Shown: positions 38,446-47,761 of the stretch, in pieces
How positions within the stretch are numbered: position 1 is the stretch's first letter
How the letters are laid out: each line of letters opens with the position of its first letter
DNA from: Candidatus Obscuribacterales bacterium
Lineage (GTDB): Bacteria; Cyanobacteriota; Vampirovibrionia; Obscuribacterales; Obscuribacteraceae
Length of the DNA stretch: 64,000 nucleotides
Reading direction: 5' to 3'
NCBI GenBank assembly: GCA_019637435.1
Contig: JAHBVO010000002.1
Span: forward strand, 1,731,294 to 1,795,293
Notes under the pieces: generated by a model
Seen by the model: the letters and a program-made list of their open reading frames with translations, nothing else
Told to the model about the DNA's origin: nothing
Database searches by the model: none
Program-made: the position numbers and the translations under genes

Positions 38446-38937
38446 ATGCAGCGTCAAGTTATGATCGATGAGCTTACATATCAATTACCGAAATTCAAAC
38501 TTTGTTTGGTACAGGAAAGACCGATGGATAGAGGGAGTGCGATAACCATAACGCGCCCTCAGGACGCGGTGAAATACTTTGCGCCACTGGCGTTGGCTTG
38601 CGAAGAGTATTTTATGGCTCTGCATTTGAATGCAAAAAATGAGGTGCTTGGTCTTCACGAGGTTTCGCATGGAACGCTTTCGGCAAGCCTGGTGCATCCA
38701 CGTGAGGTTTTTAAGGCGGCGTTAATTGCCAACAGTTTTGCAATATTAGTCTGTCATAATCATCCGTCCGGATCGGCTCTGAAGGCAAGCGATGAGGACA
38801 TCGAAACCACAAAGCAGCTCGTGAAGGCTGGGCAATTTATGGGTGTTAATGTTATCGATCATTTGATAATTGGAGCGGGTTATCTCGATGACTGGTATAG
38901 TTTGAGGGAGCAACATCCAGAGATCTGGGCGATGTAG
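38446..38937 (+). CDS. radC: Short RadC-family JAMM protein
   Basis: A 163-residue MPN/JAMM-domain protein of the RadC family. The metal motif HxHPSG with S-x-x-D is intact (His104, His106, Ser115, Asp118; Glu72 likely the upstream acid). The helix-hairpin-helix part that full-length RadC has at its N-terminus is missing; only ~25 extra residues precede the domain. ATG 38446 has GGAGG nine bases upstream. RadC's biochemical role is unsettled, and the DNA-repair name is historical. It precedes ispG by 32 bp and may be cotranscribed. Confidence 0.85.
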   Translation: MQRQVMIDELTYQLPKFKLCLVQERPMDRGSAITITRPQDAVKYFAPLALACEEYFMALHLNAKNEVLGLHEVSHGTLSASLVHPREVFKAALIANSFAILVCHNHPSGSALKASDEDIETTKQLVKAGQFMGVNVIDHLIIGAGYLDDWYSLREQHPEIWAM

Positions 38938-38969
38938 CTACGATACCGACCGGAAGCCTGAAGAAAATT

Positions 38970-40205
38970 ATGTTCGAAATCAAACGACGCAAATCTCACC
39001 AGGTAAAAATTGGCGATAGACTCATCGGTGGTGATGCACCAGTTCTGGTGCAGTCCATGACGAACACACCGACTGAAGATCCTGATTTGACGGCACAGCA
39101 AGTCAAAGAGCTCTATGATGCCGGCTCTGAAATTGTTCGAATAACAGTCAATACGAAAGAGGCTGCCAAAGCTGTTCCGCACATCGTGGAGAAGCTTCAT
39201 GGCATGGGCGTGGATGTTCCTCTCGTTGGCGATTTCCACTACAACGGTCATCTGTTGTTGCGCGAGTTTCCGGATTGCGCCAGAGCATTAGCGAAATACC
39301 GCATCAATCCCGGCAACGTCGGTCGTGGTGAGAAGCACGATACCAACTTCAAAAGTATGATCGATGCAGCGTTGCAGTTCGATAAACCGGTGAGAATAGG
39401 CGTCAACTGGGGCTCTCTGGATCAGGAACTGCTGGCTCGCATGATGGACGAGAATGCTACGCTTTCGAACCCTAAAGATGCGCACGCAGTTCTCATCGAT
39501 GCGATCATCGAAAGCGCGATTGCATCAGCTAAAACTGCGGAAACCTATGGCATGCCGGCTGATCGGATCATCATTTCTGCGAAAGTGTCTGAAGTGCCGG
39601 ACCTGATTTCGGTTTATACCGAACTTGCCGCGAAGTGCGAGTATGCGTTGCACTTAGGTCTAACAGAGGCAGGGATGGGCATGAAAGGAATCTCGTATTC
39701 CGCATCAGCGCTATCGATTCTTCTGGCGAAGGGGATTGGCGATACGATTCGGGTCAGTTTGACTCCTGAGCCAGGTGCCGATCGCTGCGAGGAAGTGCGT
39801 GTCTGCCAGAGTATTTTGCAGGCGCTGGGCATCCGCTCCTTTACTCCGCAAGTGACAGCGTGTCCGGGCTGCGGCAGAACGACAAGCACTGTATTTCAAA
39901 GTCTGGCTAAAGAAATCGAAGTTCACCTCGCCGCCAATCGGAAAGTTTGGGTTGAGCGCTTTCCGGGCGTCGAGTCACTGAAAGTCGCCGTGATGGGCTG
40001 TATTGTGAATGGTCCGGGCGAATCAAAGCACGCGGATATTGGCATATCTTTGCCGGGAACGGGCGAGGAGCCGCGCGCCCCCGTTTATGTGGACGGTCGC
40101 CATGTAAAAACGCTTGAAGGACCGACATTGGCGAGAGATTTCATACAACTCGTGGAAGGATATGTTCACGAGAAGTATGGCGGTAAGGTTGCAAGCGAAG
40201 TTTAG
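38970..40205 (+). CDS. ispG: 4-hydroxy-3-methylbut-2-enyl diphosphate synthase (IspG/GcpE)
   Basis: A 411-residue 4Fe-4S enzyme of the MEP isoprenoid pathway. The cluster cysteines are in CPGCGRTT (Cys298, Cys301) and GCIVNGPGE (Cys344). The TIM-barrel start is clear in VLVQSMTNTPTEDPDLTAQQV. Length fits the cyanobacterial/bacterial single-barrel form. This shows the host makes isoprenoids by the MEP route. It ends 65 bp before the sensor kinase at 40271. Confidence 0.96.
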   Translation: MFEIKRRKSHQVKIGDRLIGGDAPVLVQSMTNTPTEDPDLTAQQVKELYDAGSEIVRITVNTKEAAKAVPHIVEKLHGMGVDVPLVGDFHYNGHLLLREFPDCARALAKYRINPGNVGRGEKHDTNFKSMIDAALQFDKPVRIGVNWGSLDQELLARMMDENATLSNPKDAHAVLIDAIIESAIASAKTAETYGMPADRIIISAKVSEVPDLISVYTELAAKCEYALHLGLTEAGMGMKGISYSASALSILLAKGIGDTIRVSLTPEPGADRCEEVRVCQSILQALGIRSFTPQVTACPGCGRTTSTVFQSLAKEIEVHLAANRKVWVERFPGVESLKVAVMGCIVNGPGESKHADIGISLPGTGEEPRAPVYVDGRHVKTLEGPTLARDFIQLVEGYVHEKYGGKVASEV

Positions 40206-40270
40206 AAGCTAAAACCTGGTGCAAACGTCGCGACTCGTCGGATCCTGCGTCGGGCGAGGGTAGTCGTTAG

Positions 40271-42067
40271 ATGTTGACGACAACTCAAAAAGCACTGGTA
40301 CTGGTTTTAATACCAGTATGCTTCGAGTTGGTCTTCATTTTCATCATGGCGTTCGCGGTGGATCAGATCGCCTCTGACCTACAGAAGATGGAGCATTCCA
40401 GGGATGCCATCGAGAATATGTACCGGACAGAGAACTGGGTTATAAGCACGTGTATCTGGGCACTTAGCGACACTCAAAACACCGAAAAGGACGAGAAACG
40501 TTTAGATTATCTGGAGAAAGAATTTTCCCAGCTGTCGTTCGGAAAAGTCTCAGACAATCGCTTTCCCGAACTGTCCTCGCTGCAAGATGACGTCGGGGAA
40601 TTGACAAAGGCTATCAGTGCTCTGGTTGCCGCAAAACGGCGCGAATACACGACGCACGAGGGGTTTCCCAGGCAACTGATTTATACTAGTTTTCTCGATA
40701 TGAGATCGATTGCGGATCGCATTATAGCTATCGAGAAGCGAGTAGCAGATTCCGAGCCGGCAGAACTGTCCCGTTTTCGCTCAACGTTAATGGCACTCAT
40801 GGCGACTGGTGTCGCATTTAGTGCGTTAGTCTCATTTGCATTGGCTCATTTTTTGACAAGAGATATCATTGATCGCCTACTTCGTTTGAAAGAAAGCGCT
40901 CATCGGCTAGCTGCCAGGGAGCCTGTTTTGCCACCGGCTTTGAAGGGAGATGAACTTGCATCGTTAGAGTCAATCATCTACGAATCATCTCGAAGCTTGC
41001 AAGACATTCGCGAACGTGAAAACGCGGTTCTAGATAATGCAGCAGATGTTATTTGTTCTCTAGATCACAAACTGCGCTTTACCGGCGTCAATGCAGCAGC
41101 GTCTCGAGATTGGAGTTTTTCCGAGGACGAGTTGCTTGGAAAGGCTCTAGCTGCCATCGTCGAACCGAACGATGTTGATGAAACTCGAGCACAATTTCAA
41201 CTCATTAGTGACGGTCCAGGGTTGGGCGAAATTCAAAACAGGATACGCACCAAATACGGTGACATTCGTGATGTAGTCTGGTCCGTAAAATGGAATTCAA
41301 TAGAATCACAATATTTCTGCGTCATTCACGATGTCACTGAACTTCGCAATCTACAGAAGATGAAACAACAGTTTCTTGCTATTGCAGGCCACGATTTACG
41401 CTCCCCGCTCGCGTCCGTTTCAATAACTCTGGAGCGCTTGCTAGACGAACAGAACGAACCGCTGACTCCAGCTGCGCGAAAGGAGCTTACTAAAACACGA
41501 GACATACTTTCTCGTCTGGTTGATCTCGTCAACGAACTTTTGGAACTGGAAAAGCTCGAATCCGGAAAGTTCGTCCTCGCCACTAATTGTGTCAGCGCAT
41601 TTGATGTTTGTGTTTTAGCCTGTGAAACGCTTGATGCAATGGCTGCCAGGGCTGGTGTTACTGTGGTGAAACCGAAGAACGATTTCGCTCTGCTTGGCGA
41701 CGAGCGCCGGTTGGTTCAGTCTGTAGTAAATCTTTTATCTAATGCGATCAAGTTTTCTCCTCGGGATTCGACCATTACGCTTTCGCTGGAGCGCACAACT
41801 GCTGAGGATGGGAATCTCGTCCAAATCCGCATCTCCGACCAGGGACCAGGTATTCCGGAGAGCGATCGCGCCCTGATTTTCGAGAAATTCAGCCAGAGTA
41901 AAACCAGTTCTAATGTGAGTATAAAAGGCACCGGGCTAGGATTGGCAATTGTGAAAGCGATTGCGTACGCGCATAGAGGCGAGGTCGGTGTAGACTCAGA
42001 GATCGGCAAAGGCAGCACGTTTTGGCTATCCATACCCGAGTTCGTAGATCGGGAGGACGAAGCGTGA
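40271..42067 (+). CDS. Sensor histidine kinase 1 (TM-HAMP-PAS-HisKA-HATPase)
   Basis: A 598-residue membrane kinase. Spans are at about 7-30 and 178-200 around a helical extracytoplasmic sensor of ~145 residues, followed by a HAMP-like segment and a PAS domain (~255-355). HisKA has phospho-acceptor His374 in GHDLRSP. The HATPase has the N-box LLSNAIKFSP and the loop DQGPGIPESD, then GTGLGLAIVK. Its stop overlaps the GTG of the next kinase (GTGA). No response regulator is encoded nearby. Stimulus unknown. Confidence 0.92.
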   Translation: MLTTTQKALVLVLIPVCFELVFIFIMAFAVDQIASDLQKMEHSRDAIENMYRTENWVISTCIWALSDTQNTEKDEKRLDYLEKEFSQLSFGKVSDNRFPELSSLQDDVGELTKAISALVAAKRREYTTHEGFPRQLIYTSFLDMRSIADRIIAIEKRVADSEPAELSRFRSTLMALMATGVAFSALVSFALAHFLTRDIIDRLLRLKESAHRLAAREPVLPPALKGDELASLESIIYESSRSLQDIRERENAVLDNAADVICSLDHKLRFTGVNAAASRDWSFSEDELLGKALAAIVEPNDVDETRAQFQLISDGPGLGEIQNRIRTKYGDIRDVVWSVKWNSIESQYFCVIHDVTELRNLQKMKQQFLAIAGHDLRSPLASVSITLERLLDEQNEPLTPAARKELTKTRDILSRLVDLVNELLELEKLESGKFVLATNCVSAFDVCVLACETLDAMAARAGVTVVKPKNDFALLGDERRLVQSVVNLLSNAIKFSPRDSTITLSLERTTAEDGNLVQIRISDQGPGIPESDRALIFEKFSQSKTSSNVSIKGTGLGLAIVKAIAYAHRGEVGVDSEIGKGSTFWLSIPEFVDREDEA

Positions 42068-43884
42068 AACGTCTCTTCAATCTGAAAACTCGCGGCATCA
42101 TTCTGGTTCTTTTACCTCTGCTTTGTCAGTTTGTATTCGTGGGCATTCTAATTGCGAATTTGTCCAATCTGCAGGACGAGTTGGTTCGTGCGACGCACTC
42201 TCGTCGGCTCCTAACCAAAGCGCATACCGTTTGCGTCGATGTTCTGACATACACAACGAAAACCTTTTTTGATGGCATGCCAGGCCACAATCCAGTTGAC
42301 CAGGCCAAGATTCGTTCGGAGGTCAATCGGCTCAAGAAACCGTTTGATACCCTCGTAGATATGACGAGAAGCACTCCTGGGCAGGCTAAGAATGCTGACT
42401 CGTTGGAAACGTCTGCAAATAATTTTCTTCGAATTATCGATGAGATGTTTACCATCCAAGGTAAGGGCGAAGATGAATGGATGAAGGTTCATCTCGAGTA
42501 CGATAAAAAGTGGGAAGACGCGACTCTCGATTTTGTCGATCAGCTCGGTAAAATTATGCGTACGGAGAGCGCGAAACGTTCCAGTGAAAAGTATGTCGAA
42601 GAATTTAAACAGAATATTCACCACGTCGTCCTCGCTGCTTTTCTCCTGAGCATATTTGTTTCCAGTGTTCTAGCAATTGGCGTTTGGATCTACTTCAGGC
42701 AGCCAATTATGCACATTGCGGAAAACGTGCGTCGAATGTCCGAGCGGCGGCAATTGCTCCCAGCGCTCAACAACAATGACGAATTGGGCGAACTCGATCA
42801 GTACATCCATACCGCCGCAGCGGGAATTGAACAGGCGTTTGCCAGGGAACAGTTGATGGTTGAAGAAACCGTCGACATGATTTGCATCATGAGCGCTGAT
42901 GGTCGACTTCGACGAGTCAATCCGGCGACGACGAAACTAACGGGATGGAAAGCGGAAGAACTGCTGTTGCAAACGGTTTTTGACCTTGTTTATTCAGAGG
43001 ACGTTGCAAAAGCAGATGAAGAATTTTACAGAGCGAAGGAAACTGGAGCTCGTTCGTGCTTTGATGTTCGTTTGCGCTGCAAGGATGGACAGTTGCGCGA
43101 GACGCGTTGGTCATGCGTTTATTCCGCGGCGGACCAGGAAATGTTTGCCGTGATTCACGATGTCACGGACGAGAAAAATGTCGAGCGGCTTAAGCAGGAT
43201 TTTCTCGACATGATCACTCACGATCTTCGCAGTCCGTTGACCTCTATGCACGGTTCCCTCATGTTGCTCTCCGAAGGTGTGCGTGGTGAGCTCTCCTCCG
43301 ATGTTCGTCAGGAAGTTTCCGGGGCGCTGAACAGCATTGAGCATCTCACTTCGTTGGTAAACGATTTGCTTGATTTTCAAAAGCTAGCTGCTGGAAAAAT
43401 GACGATGGTGATGGGCGAACATGACGTTGACGCAATTGTTCAAGACTCGATAAACATGCTGCGTGAATCGGCCCAAGCCAAAGGCATTAACGTGACGTAC
43501 AAGAGCCGAGTGAAAACGGTTTATTGCGATCGAACCAAACTCGTTCAGGTTTTGAATAATTTGGTTTCAAACGCAATTAAATTCTCCCCGGAAAACTCTG
43601 ATGTTCATATCACCGTGCAAACAATCAAAGAAGACTCTGGCGAATTTGTAGAGGTTCACATCCTCGATAAGGGCTCCGGGATTCCCGAGCAATTGGCTGA
43701 GAAAATATTCGAGGCTTTCGAAAGATTGCCCGGCGAGCGCAAGGAGGGAACCGGGCTCGGACTGGCGATTTGTAAGATGATCGTCGGGGCGCACGATGGC
43801 AGTATCGGTGTAGACTGTGCCTCCACAGGTGGTGACTTCTGGTTTAAAGTGCCCTTGAAACCGAGGGTGAGCATCGGAAGTTAA
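42064..43884 (+). CDS. Sensor histidine kinase 2, paralog of kinase 1
   Basis: A 606-residue kinase with the same architecture. Span 1 is at about 9-32, the sensor loop ~150 residues, span 2 at about 185-208, then HAMP and a PAS domain (CIMSADGRLRRVNPATTKLTG). HisKA has His386 in THDLRSPLTS, and the HATPase has LVSNAIKFSPE and EGTGLGLAICK. The GTG start at 42064 overlaps the upstream stop, so the two are translationally coupled and probably act together or as heterodimers. The sensor parts differ more than the catalytic parts, as expected after duplication. Confidence 0.92.
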   Translation: MKRLFNLKTRGIILVLLPLLCQFVFVGILIANLSNLQDELVRATHSRRLLTKAHTVCVDVLTYTTKTFFDGMPGHNPVDQAKIRSEVNRLKKPFDTLVDMTRSTPGQAKNADSLETSANNFLRIIDEMFTIQGKGEDEWMKVHLEYDKKWEDATLDFVDQLGKIMRTESAKRSSEKYVEEFKQNIHHVVLAAFLLSIFVSSVLAIGVWIYFRQPIMHIAENVRRMSERRQLLPALNNNDELGELDQYIHTAAAGIEQAFAREQLMVEETVDMICIMSADGRLRRVNPATTKLTGWKAEELLLQTVFDLVYSEDVAKADEEFYRAKETGARSCFDVRLRCKDGQLRETRWSCVYSAADQEMFAVIHDVTDEKNVERLKQDFLDMITHDLRSPLTSMHGSLMLLSEGVRGELSSDVRQEVSGALNSIEHLTSLVNDLLDFQKLAAGKMTMVMGEHDVDAIVQDSINMLRESAQAKGINVTYKSRVKTVYCDRTKLVQVLNNLVSNAIKFSPENSDVHITVQTIKEDSGEFVEVHILDKGSGIPEQLAEKIFEAFERLPGERKEGTGLGLAICKMIVGAHDGSIGVDCASTGGDFWFKVPLKPRVSIGS

Positions 43885-44026
43885 GATGCTCTTCGGATTG
43901 TAATTGTCATTGCTGGACAGCAAAAACGACAGTCGTTTGTCGATGATGACCCCAACACGATTTCCCCAATGAGATTATTCAAGCTGGATAAGTCGCCAAT
44001 AGTGGTGGGTTGTTTGTGTCATTCAC

Positions 44027-44056
44027 AATTAATCCACCTATTATGGCGGATTAATT
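44027..44056. promoter_or_regulatory. 12-bp inverted repeat before the hipA remnant
   Basis: AATTAATCCACC (44027-44038) and GGCGGATTAATT (44045-44056) are inverted with one mismatch around a six-base loop. The AATCC...GGATT core recalls the HipB operator (TATCC-N8-GGATA), but the spacer is 12 rather than 8. It could be an operator relic or a simple hairpin. Confidence 0.4.
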
Positions 44057-44696
44057 GCTGGGTTACGGACTCGTGGAGTACGCATATTACAAAATGGCTC
44101 TCGCCGCCGGTATTGAGATGCATGAGTGTCAAATCTTGGAAGAGAATGGAAGGCATCATTTCATGGCCAAGCGATTTGACCGCACCGATACCGGCGACAA
44201 AGTTCACATGCAATCGCTCGGAGCTCTCGCGCATTTCGATTATAATCAACCGGCAGCCTATTCTTACGAGCAGGCCTTTCAGGTGCTCAAGCAGCTAGGT
44301 TTGCCGATGTCTGCTACGGAACAATTATTTCGACGCATGGCATTCAACGTCATTGCCCGCAACCAAGATGATCACGTAAAGAACATTGCATTCCTGATGA
44401 ACAGAGAAGGTCATTGGTCGTTATCCCCTGCCTTCGACATGACATACGCTTACGATCCAGCCAACAAATGGCTTGGCAAACATCAAATGTCCTTGAATGG
44501 CAAAAGGGATGGTTTTGTCCTTGAAGACTTTGACGATTGTGCAAAGACAATATCGCTCAAGCGCGGAGCTGCCAAATCGATCCTAACCGAGGTTCAAGAA
44601 GCAGTCTCTGGCTGGAGCAAAATAGCTGACGAGGTCGGAGTGCAATCAGATAGAAGCAGAAAAATCGGTGACACACATCGAAGGTTTGACCTGTGA
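44055..44696 (+). pseudogene. hipA remnant, C-terminal kinase half only
   Basis: The ORF encodes 213 residues that match only the C-terminal half of HipA-type Ser/Thr kinases: GYGLVEYAYYKMALAAGIEM at the start, HFMAKRFDR, the QSLGALAHFDY stretch, the catalytic RNQDDHVKN, and LSPAFDMTYAY with the metal Asp. The ~200 residues with the regulatory domain and ATP-binding loop are absent. A stop codon lies directly before the first codon, a TTG. No hipB-like gene is upstream. It is therefore probably non-functional, although the catalytic Asp is preserved. Confidence 0.8.
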
Positions 44697-44769
44697 ACCA
44701 TCAGGCGCTGAACGCGTTTGCGGTTGACTAGATACCCTTGAAACTACCTCAAGAATGAGAGTGTTTATT

Positions 44770-46209
44770 TTAGCGGTATAAGGTACTAGTAAGGCTATTT
44801 GGGGGAAGGCGAAAATAATTTCCGGTGAATGACCTGTCCCACGGTGTCAGGCGAAATTCCTTTGTGGCTCTCGCAATCTGAGCCTCTTCGCTGTCCAGAA
44901 CATATTTGCACGGATACTTCGCCTGTAGAACGATACCGTACGAGCATGCAGACCAGTGGTCGAGGGGCGTCTCGTTGAGCCCGTGAATTTGACTTCGCTC
45001 AATTATTTGTTGGTTGTTTTCATTGATTGAGCGCTTAAATTCACCGCTGAGATTAGCCCATGAATTTGCTTGAACCATGATTGCGCATGCAAACAGCAGA
45101 CCCGCCATGTTGCAGATAAACGCACGCGATTTGTAGAACCCGATACTGAGCGGCTTACGTAGCAGCTCGCGGCTGTCCATGTACGCGAAGAGCATAAGTA
45201 GCATGTTGGGAAACAAAAACACTTTTTGATACCAGAAGCATTGATGCCAGAATTGCACCGACGCCGACCAGTAGATACCTGCGACCCCTGTCGCCAGAAG
45301 AAAACCGATTGTTATTCCTGTGATTACTTTGCTTTCTATTCTCTTCGTTGTCATCAATAAAATCAGCAGGGCCGCAAAGAGTGCGGGAACTAGTGTCGCA
45401 ACGCACGGAACTGCCAGTCCGCATTCGATCAAATTGCGTAAGGCTGACTCGTTGAAAAGCCCGCTCTCATACGGTTGAGGAAAAGCAATAAAACAAACTA
45501 GTTTGAAAAGCCAAAGCCCGACCAAGCCGAACGCCAGAATTCTTCGTAGATTCTTCTGACCACCTCCCTCTCGATAAAGGCTGAATGCTGCAATTGACAG
45601 AATCAGCAAGAACGGAATTGACGACGGATGCAGAAAAGCCATCATGCCAGCTATCACTAATGTGGCAATCGCTGTCAGCTTTGTTGGCGTTTGAACCAAA
45701 CAGAAAAGTGCCGGCCAAGCCAGCACTGAGGCAATGTTGTTTTCGCTTATGCCATCAGGTCTGCAGGGAACGCTAGCCAGAAGTGCCACCACTGGCCATA
45801 CCATTATTGCAGGTTGTGTTTTGCGTGAAAGAAGCCAGCATGCAAAAAGCGCAAGAAACGGAATGCTGGCATAAGTCGCATTGAAGCATCCACGCGACAA
45901 CTCGAAATTCTGAAACTGGCTTGTCACCACCAGAAGTGGTGCTTCAATTATTTGGGAGGCAATTCTTGCATGCGCGATAAGCGGCTCACCGGTGTTCCAC
46001 ATCTTCAGGAAGTAATAGCTTCCATCGCGAAACATCGAAACTTCAGCCAACGCAGTGCAAACTGCGGCTGCAAGGCAGAGTAACAAAGTGAATCCAGTGC
46101 TGGCACTAAAAAACAAATCCGGTTCGACGGGATTTGTCGAACTTACGCGTATCTCCGGATCTAACGGAGTTCCAGTGGTAAGACCGGCAGAAGCCGGCAA
46201 TTCCTTCAT
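44770..46209 (-). CDS. Polytopic membrane protein, GT-C-like layout
   Basis: A 479-residue protein with about ten hydrophobic spans and a soluble C-terminal ~90 residues. ATG 46209 follows GAGGAG closely. The first periplasmic loop (FRDGSYYFLKMWNTGEP) carries an acidic/aromatic patch. Such long multi-span proteins with a polar first loop are typical of GT-C glycosyltransferases of envelope polysaccharides, but no DD or DE signature is clear. The function stays unassigned. It lies 39 bp downstream of the exported patatin gene and may be cotranscribed. Confidence 0.75.
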   Translation of the reverse strand: MKELPASAGLTTGTPLDPEIRVSSTNPVEPDLFFSASTGFTLLLCLAAAVCTALAEVSMFRDGSYYFLKMWNTGEPLIAHARIASQIIEAPLLVVTSQFQNFELSRGCFNATYASIPFLALFACWLLSRKTQPAIMVWPVVALLASVPCRPDGISENNIASVLAWPALFCLVQTPTKLTAIATLVIAGMMAFLHPSSIPFLLILSIAAFSLYREGGGQKNLRRILAFGLVGLWLFKLVCFIAFPQPYESGLFNESALRNLIECGLAVPCVATLVPALFAALLILLMTTKRIESKVITGITIGFLLATGVAGIYWSASVQFWHQCFWYQKVFLFPNMLLMLFAYMDSRELLRKPLSIGFYKSRAFICNMAGLLFACAIMVQANSWANLSGEFKRSINENNQQIIERSQIHGLNETPLDHWSACSYGIVLQAKYPCKYVLDSEEAQIARATKEFRLTPWDRSFTGNYFRLPPNSLTSTLYR

Positions 46210-46248
46210 CTCTCCTCGATCTGTCGTCGATTAATGGGCTAAGTTCGG

Positions 46249-47319
46249 CTAGTCGATGTTGCCCGGGGTGACACCGAGTGCTGCCAACTTGCGTTTGATT
46301 TCAGGCATTGCCTCTCGGGCAGCTGCGATACCAGCATCAATACCACGCTGTCCATCTTTTTTCTTGAAGGAGACGAGGTTGATACCGGTTGTATCTGGGT
46401 TGATAAACACGTCTGAATTTCTTTGATTCGGCAAATCGAACGTGGAGAGCTGGATTCTAAGTGCTTGTCGCGCCATGGACCCGAGCCCACGGAATTTTTC
46501 CAGCGGCACATCTTTCAACTTCTCGTCGATATCGACAGCAATGACAAAGTCTGCACCCATCTCACGGACATGGTTGACGGGTACGTTATTGATCAATCCA
46601 CCATCGCAATAGAGCTTATCGCCAATCTGAACTGGTCTCTTCAGCTCCGGCACCGCGGTGCTTGCTTGCATAGCCAAGCCGAGATCGCCATTACTGAGCC
46701 TGCAGCTTTTGCCTGTAACCACGTCGGTGACCACAGCGGCATACGGAATGCTGAGCTCTTCAATTTTTTTAGTGCCAGCCAACTTGTTTGCATAATTTCG
46801 GAACTTCTTGCCGTCAAACAAACCATCGTAAGGTTTGTAGCCGACCAGTCTGGCTGCCACAAGCGTTGGTTCAAGAGCGAGTGTCAAAATCGGCAGTGGA
46901 GTGAATTCTTTAGTGAATTTGTTCTTTACGAAAACTTCAGCGATATCATCGACCTCGACTCCGGCAGCGTAGAAACCTCCGACAACAGAACCGATACTGG
47001 TGCCGGCGATCATGTCGATTGGAATCTTCTCTTCCAGTAGAACCTTCAACACGCCGACGTGGGCAGCGCCACGAGAGCCACCACCACCTAAGGCGAGCCC
47101 GATTCGCGGTCGACTCTTTGAATTGGATGCTCGATTGACTGAATTCGTTTGAGAGCTGATTGTCTCTCTTTCTGCGTTCGAGCCTTGCGCAGGAGAAGCG
47201 CTCACAGAGGCGGAAACCGGCGAGTCATCGGAATCCTGCGGTGCTTGCGCCAAAACCGGACTGATTGAAAAACTTATCGCCGTCGATAGTGAAACGATAA
47301 AGCCGAGTTTCTTTTTCAT
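46249..47319 (-). CDS. Exported patatin-like phospholipase
   Basis: A 356-residue patatin of the NTE/RssA type with a Sec signal (KKKLGFIVSLSTAISF..., cleavage near VLAQ) and a ~45-residue Ser-rich linker. GGGGSRGAAH is at 78-87, GTSIGS gives Ser108, and CDGG gives Asp239. Dyad and oxyanion hole are complete. The ATG at 47319 has AAGG upstream and opens the signal. It may act in the periplasm or outside the cell on lipids. It is distinct from the cytosolic patatin at 10748. Confidence 0.88.
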   Translation of the reverse strand: MKKKLGFIVSLSTAISFSISPVLAQAPQDSDDSPVSASVSASPAQGSNAERETISSQTNSVNRASNSKSRPRIGLALGGGGSRGAAHVGVLKVLLEEKIPIDMIAGTSIGSVVGGFYAAGVEVDDIAEVFVKNKFTKEFTPLPILTLALEPTLVAARLVGYKPYDGLFDGKKFRNYANKLAGTKKIEELSIPYAAVVTDVVTGKSCRLSNGDLGLAMQASTAVPELKRPVQIGDKLYCDGGLINNVPVNHVREMGADFVIAVDIDEKLKDVPLEKFRGLGSMARQALRIQLSTFDLPNQRNSDVFINPDTTGINLVSFKKKDGQRGIDAGIAAAREAMPEIKRKLAALGVTPGNID

Positions 47320-47609
47320 CTGTAACCTTGCCCCAGTGAACATCCAGGCGAAAAGAGTACTGCAAAAGTCGCCATCGTTTTAGAGAATTCGTTTCATTTA
47401 GCCTACGTTCCGAGTTCCCGACGATGGAAAAGAGAGACGACGCCCGCTTCAACCGCTCCCCGAATGCGGCATCCCGTGGTGGGTTTGACCAAGCGCTTAC
47501 AAACGTCCTCTATTGAGTGTGCGGATTCCCAAAGTCACCTTAACAGAAGATAAGCCAAAGAACTCATGTCCCCCTTCGGCTGTAGTGACACTGGCACCCG
47601 ACGGTGCGC

Positions 47610-47618
47610 TGCTATAAT
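47610..47618 (+). promoter_or_regulatory. Extended -10 promoter of the gene at 47762
   Basis: TGC directly before TATAAT makes a textbook extended -10; no good -35 is present, as is usual for this class. Transcription would start near 47625 and give a leader of about 135 nt that carries the 16-bp repeats. Confidence 0.55.
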
Positions 47619-47665
47619 CCTTGACTGTTTGCGCCAATGGCTGAGCGAAACATCAGAGCCAGAGG

Positions 47666-47713
47666 CAAGCCAGGCAAGAGCCAAGCCAGGCAAGAGCCAA
47701 GCCAGGCCAGAGC
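47666..47713 (+). repeat. Three 16-bp tandem repeats in a leader
   Basis: Three copies of CAAGCCAGGCAAGAGC; the third has one change. Related CAGAGCC fragments flank both sides. The unit is not a multiple of three, so no coding role is implied. It lies in the untranslated leader of the gene at 47762, about 50 bp before its start. Confidence 0.9.
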
Positions 47714-47761
47714 CAGAGCCCAATCCCTACCCAGCAAAATGATTACAATCGAGGAGAAGCG

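Larger units (their letters stand above)
47320..47761. other. Divergent regulatory region, 442 bp
   Basis: It separates the exported patatin gene from the exported protein at 47762. It contains an extended -10 box and the 16-bp tandem repeat described separately. No protein-coding gene is supported. Confidence 0.6.

Noticed and set aside
43969..44298. 109-codon ORF overlapping the hipA remnant
   Set aside because: Different frame, no similarity and Ser/Ile-rich shadow composition.
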